Assembly (NCBI GenBank): GCA_020027635.1
Contig: JAHKKL010000201.1
Location: forward strand, 1-6,857
Source: Gammaproteobacteria bacterium
GTDB taxonomy: Bacteria > Pseudomonadota > Gammaproteobacteria > UBA9214
DNA length: 6,857 nucleotides
Direction: 5' to 3'
A program made the position numbers and the translations under genes. Shown in pieces: positions 4,933-6,857 of the stretch; within the stretch, counting starts at the first letter, position 1, and the number at the start of each line of letters is the position of its first letter. A model generated the notes under the pieces. It was not told the DNA's origin, did not search any database, and saw only the letters and a program-made list of their open reading frames with translations.

Positions 4933-6651
4933 ATGCTCACCGACATCCACATTCGCAATTTCGCCATCGTCGAGGAGGCAGATCTCGAGTTCGACGCCGG
5001 TCTGACGGCGTTGACGGGAGAAACCGGCGCGGGCAAGTCAATCCTGATCGACGCGCTCGGGCTAGTCCTCGGTGACCGCACCGACGGCAATGTCATCCGC
5101 CACGGGTGCGAGCGCGCCGAGATCTCGGCCGGCTTCGCGATCCAGGACATGCCGGCCGTCGCCCGCTGGCTCGAGGACAGGGAACTGCAGGCGGACGGCG
5201 AATGCCAGCTGCGCCGGGTCATCAACCGCGATGGCCGCTCACGCGGATTCATCAACAACCTGCCGGTCCCCCTGCAGGCCCTGCGTGAGCTGGGCGAACA
5301 ACTCGTCGATATCCATGGCCAGCACGAACACCAGTCCCTCCTGCACGCAGCGGTACAGCGCCAGGTGCTGGATGATTTCGCCGCACAGGATGCCCCCCTG
5401 GCCGATATCACCGCGATCTTCAGCGACTGGAAAGCAACCCGGGAGGAACTCGAGACCGTTATCCGCACCGGGCAGGAACGCGAGGCGCGCCTCGATCTGC
5501 TGCACTACCAGTTGCAGGAACTGGAGGCGCTGCAGCTTGATGCGGATGAAATCACCCGTCTGGGCAGAGAGCACGGCCGGCTGGCCAATGCCGAAGAGCT
5601 GCTCGGCGCCTGCCGGCGCGGCCTGGAGCGGCTGTATGACGATGAAACCGGCTCCGCCTATCAGCAGATCAGCCAGACACTCAATGAAACGGAGCACCTG
5701 GTCGCGTTCGACGACCGCCTGTCGGCAACCGCGCAGCTCCTGGGCGAGATCCTGGTCCTGGTGAAGGAATGCGCCGACGGTCTCAGGTATCAGGCGGAAG
5801 GACTGGAAGTGGACCCGGGGCATCTACAGGTTCTGGAAACCCGCATCGGACTCATCCACGATCTGTCCCGCAAGCACCGCTGTGCCCCGGAGCAACTGCC
5901 GTCGGTACAGGAAGCGATGCGCCGCGAGCTTGATTCGCTGGAGGATGCCGACCAGCGGCGCGCCGTTCTGGAGTCGAGGCTGGCCACCCTGGAGAGCGCC
6001 TATCTGGAAACCGCACGGCAGTTATCGGTTCGCCGGCGCGAGGCGGGCAGACAGTTTGGCGGACAGGTCACCGAGGCCATGCAGGCGCTCGGCATGCCGG
6101 GTGGCGTGTTCCAGGTCGATGTCCAGTATGACAAGAACAGGCCGTTCGGTCCGCACGGACAGGACGGCATCGCCTTCCTGGTCAGCGCCAACCCCGGTCA
6201 GCCCGCGGAGGCCTTGTCCCGGGTGGCCTCGGGCGGAGAGTTATCGCGCATCAGTCTCGCCATTCAGGTCATGTCACCGCGCAGCGCCTGCATCCCCACG
6301 CTGATCTTCGACGAAGTGGACACCGGGATCGGCGGCGGGGTGGCCGAGATCGTCGGGCAGAAACTGCGCACCCTGGGCAGGAACCGGCAGGTATTCTGCG
6401 TCACCCACTTGCCCCAGGTTGCCGCCCTCGCGAATCAGCAGCTGCAGGTCACCAAGCTCGCATCAGAGGACGCCACCCGCACCCGCATCCGAAAACTCGG
6501 CATGGATGAGCGCATCGACGAGCTGGCGCGCATGCTGGGCGGTATCGAGATCACGCGGCAGACGCGGGAACATGCACGCGACATGCTGGAACGCGCGCAG
6601 GGCGTCAAACCACCCGCAAGGAAAAAGAAACCCCCGCGCCGTGCCGGCTGA
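4933..6651 (+). CDS. recN: DNA repair protein RecN (SMC-like ATPase)
   Basis: Cytoplasmic SMC-family ATPase recruited early to DNA double-strand breaks, where it helps hold and align DNA for RecA-dependent repair. The product is 572 residues (E. coli 553). Head domain first half: MLTDIHIRNFAIVEE at 1-15, Walker A GETGAGKS at 29-36, and the RecN-typical DIHGQHEHQ at 126-134. A central coiled-coil-like region rich in Glu, Leu, Gln and Arg runs from about 150 to 380. Second half: ABC signature ASGGELSR at 432-439, Walker B LIFDEVDTGIGG at 457-468 and the switch histidine in VTHLPQ at 490-495. A short basic, proline-rich tail (559-572) follows the usual end. The start at 4933 is set by homology from the first residue; there is no clear ribosome binding site. 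No LexA box (CTGT-N8-ACAG) is visible in the 191 bp upstream, although recN is often an SOS gene. Confidence 0.97.
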   Translation: MLTDIHIRNFAIVEEADLEFDAGLTALTGETGAGKSILIDALGLVLGDRTDGNVIRHGCERAEISAGFAIQDMPAVARWLEDRELQADGECQLRRVINRDGRSRGFINNLPVPLQALRELGEQLVDIHGQHEHQSLLHAAVQRQVLDDFAAQDAPLADITAIFSDWKATREELETVIRTGQEREARLDLLHYQLQELEALQLDADEITRLGREHGRLANAEELLGACRRGLERLYDDETGSAYQQISQTLNETEHLVAFDDRLSATAQLLGEILVLVKECADGLRYQAEGLEVDPGHLQVLETRIGLIHDLSRKHRCAPEQLPSVQEAMRRELDSLEDADQRRAVLESRLATLESAYLETARQLSVRRREAGRQFGGQVTEAMQALGMPGGVFQVDVQYDKNRPFGPHGQDGIAFLVSANPGQPAEALSRVASGGELSRISLAIQVMSPRSACIPTLIFDEVDTGIGGGVAEIVGQKLRTLGRNRQVFCVTHLPQVAALANQQLQVTKLASEDATRTRIRKLGMDERIDELARMLGGIEITRQTREHARDMLERAQGVKPPARKKKPPRRAG

Positions 6652-6705
6652 ATATCCGACCTGACGGTTTACCCCGGACCGTCCCCGGCCCGACAGTGCC
6701 TTGCT

Positions 6706-6724
6706 TAAACCTGATTCTGGTTTA
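6706..6724. repeat. Small inverted repeat after recN
   Basis: TAAACC (6706-6711), 7 nt, GGTTTA (6719-6724): a perfect 6-bp stem 55 nt after the recN stop. It is AT-rich and has no U-run after it, so it is at best a weak 3' hairpin and not a convincing terminator. Confidence 0.3.
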
Positions 6725-6731
6725 TAGCCAC

Positions 6732-6749
6732 GGAATCCACTGAATCCAC
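6732..6749. repeat. Two-copy 9-bp tandem repeat (NGAATCCAC)
   Basis: GGAATCCAC is directly followed by TGAATCCAC, preceded by a partial unit (GCCAC) and followed by the degenerate AGAAAACAT. The pattern resembles the short CCACGGAA-type tandem tracts common between genes in environmental gammaproteobacterial genomes, here much decayed. It lies in the 206-bp stretch after recN, which has no gene. Confidence 0.5.
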
Positions 6750-6779
6750 AGAAAACATCTTAAGGAAGCTCTGATTAAG

Positions 6780-6857
6780 TCCATTCGTGGTGAGCCTGTC
6801 GAACCATGAACGGACAAATCGCCTGACATTTATGGCATTTCCCGTTCACCCTTCGAC
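6780..6857. repeat. Dispersed-repeat-like inverted pair, cut by the window end
   Basis: The segment 6780-6814 is itself an imperfect palindrome: TCCATTCGTGGT pairs with ACCATGAACGGA with two G-T wobbles around GAGCCTGTCGA. A second, inverted copy begins at 6842 and runs to the last base: CCGTTCACCCTTCGAC (6842-6857) is complementary to 6798-6813 at 13 of 16 positions. Sequences with a GTTC..CCTTCGACAGGCTCA core recur between genes in many proteobacteria, so this is probably a second REP-like family, unrelated to the pair before recN. The far end lies outside the window. Confidence 0.6.

Overview
The window is a core housekeeping stretch of a GC-rich proteobacterial chromosome, most likely a gammaproteobacterium. 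The evidence is an hrcA-grpE-dnaK heat-shock cluster with E. coli-like DnaK numbering (K70, T199, linker VLLL at 389-392), a gammaproteobacterial-type NAD kinase with an LND motif, RecN, sigma-32-type promoter sequences, and a REP/REPIN element of a kind familiar from Pseudomonas and related genomes. I see no phage, plasmid, CRISPR, toxin-antitoxin, defence or biosynthetic genes, and no tRNA or rRNA. I do not think the window hides an undescribed system. The real interest lies in the grpE start, the layered heat-shock control and the repeats.

Layout. On the minus strand, read right to left, hrcA (3660-2617), grpE (2528-2060) and dnaK (1960-17) form the chaperone operon. dnaJ would be expected just beyond position 1 but is not in the window. 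The operon starts in a 205-bp divergent region that holds a CIRCE operator (3709-3735) lying over a good sigma-70 promoter. A close sigma-32-type promoter sits between grpE and dnaK (2030-2056), and a weaker one overlaps the end of hrcA, before grpE (2612-2635). On the plus strand, nadK (3866-4741) and recN (4933-6651) follow each other, separated by a perfect 24-bp inverted REP pair and a 15-codon ORF with a good ribosome binding site. The last 206 bases after recN hold no gene, only a short 9-bp tandem repeat and a second dispersed-repeat-like inverted pair cut by the window end.

How the genes work together. HrcA represses the operon through CIRCE. GrpE recycles nucleotide on DnaK, the Hsp70 chaperone. 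The extra sigma-32-type sites would allow heat-shock induction of dnaK (and perhaps grpE) independently of the HrcA-controlled promoter. nadK (NADP supply) and recN (double-strand-break repair) are unrelated in function to the chaperones.

Main anomaly: the well-placed grpE start codon (2528, with a GGAG ribosome binding site) is out of frame with the conserved GrpE core. Removing a single A from an A5 run joins them into a 155-residue protein, and even then the N-terminal arm is about 50 residues shorter than in E. coli. This is a sequencing indel, a real mutation, or a slippage site.
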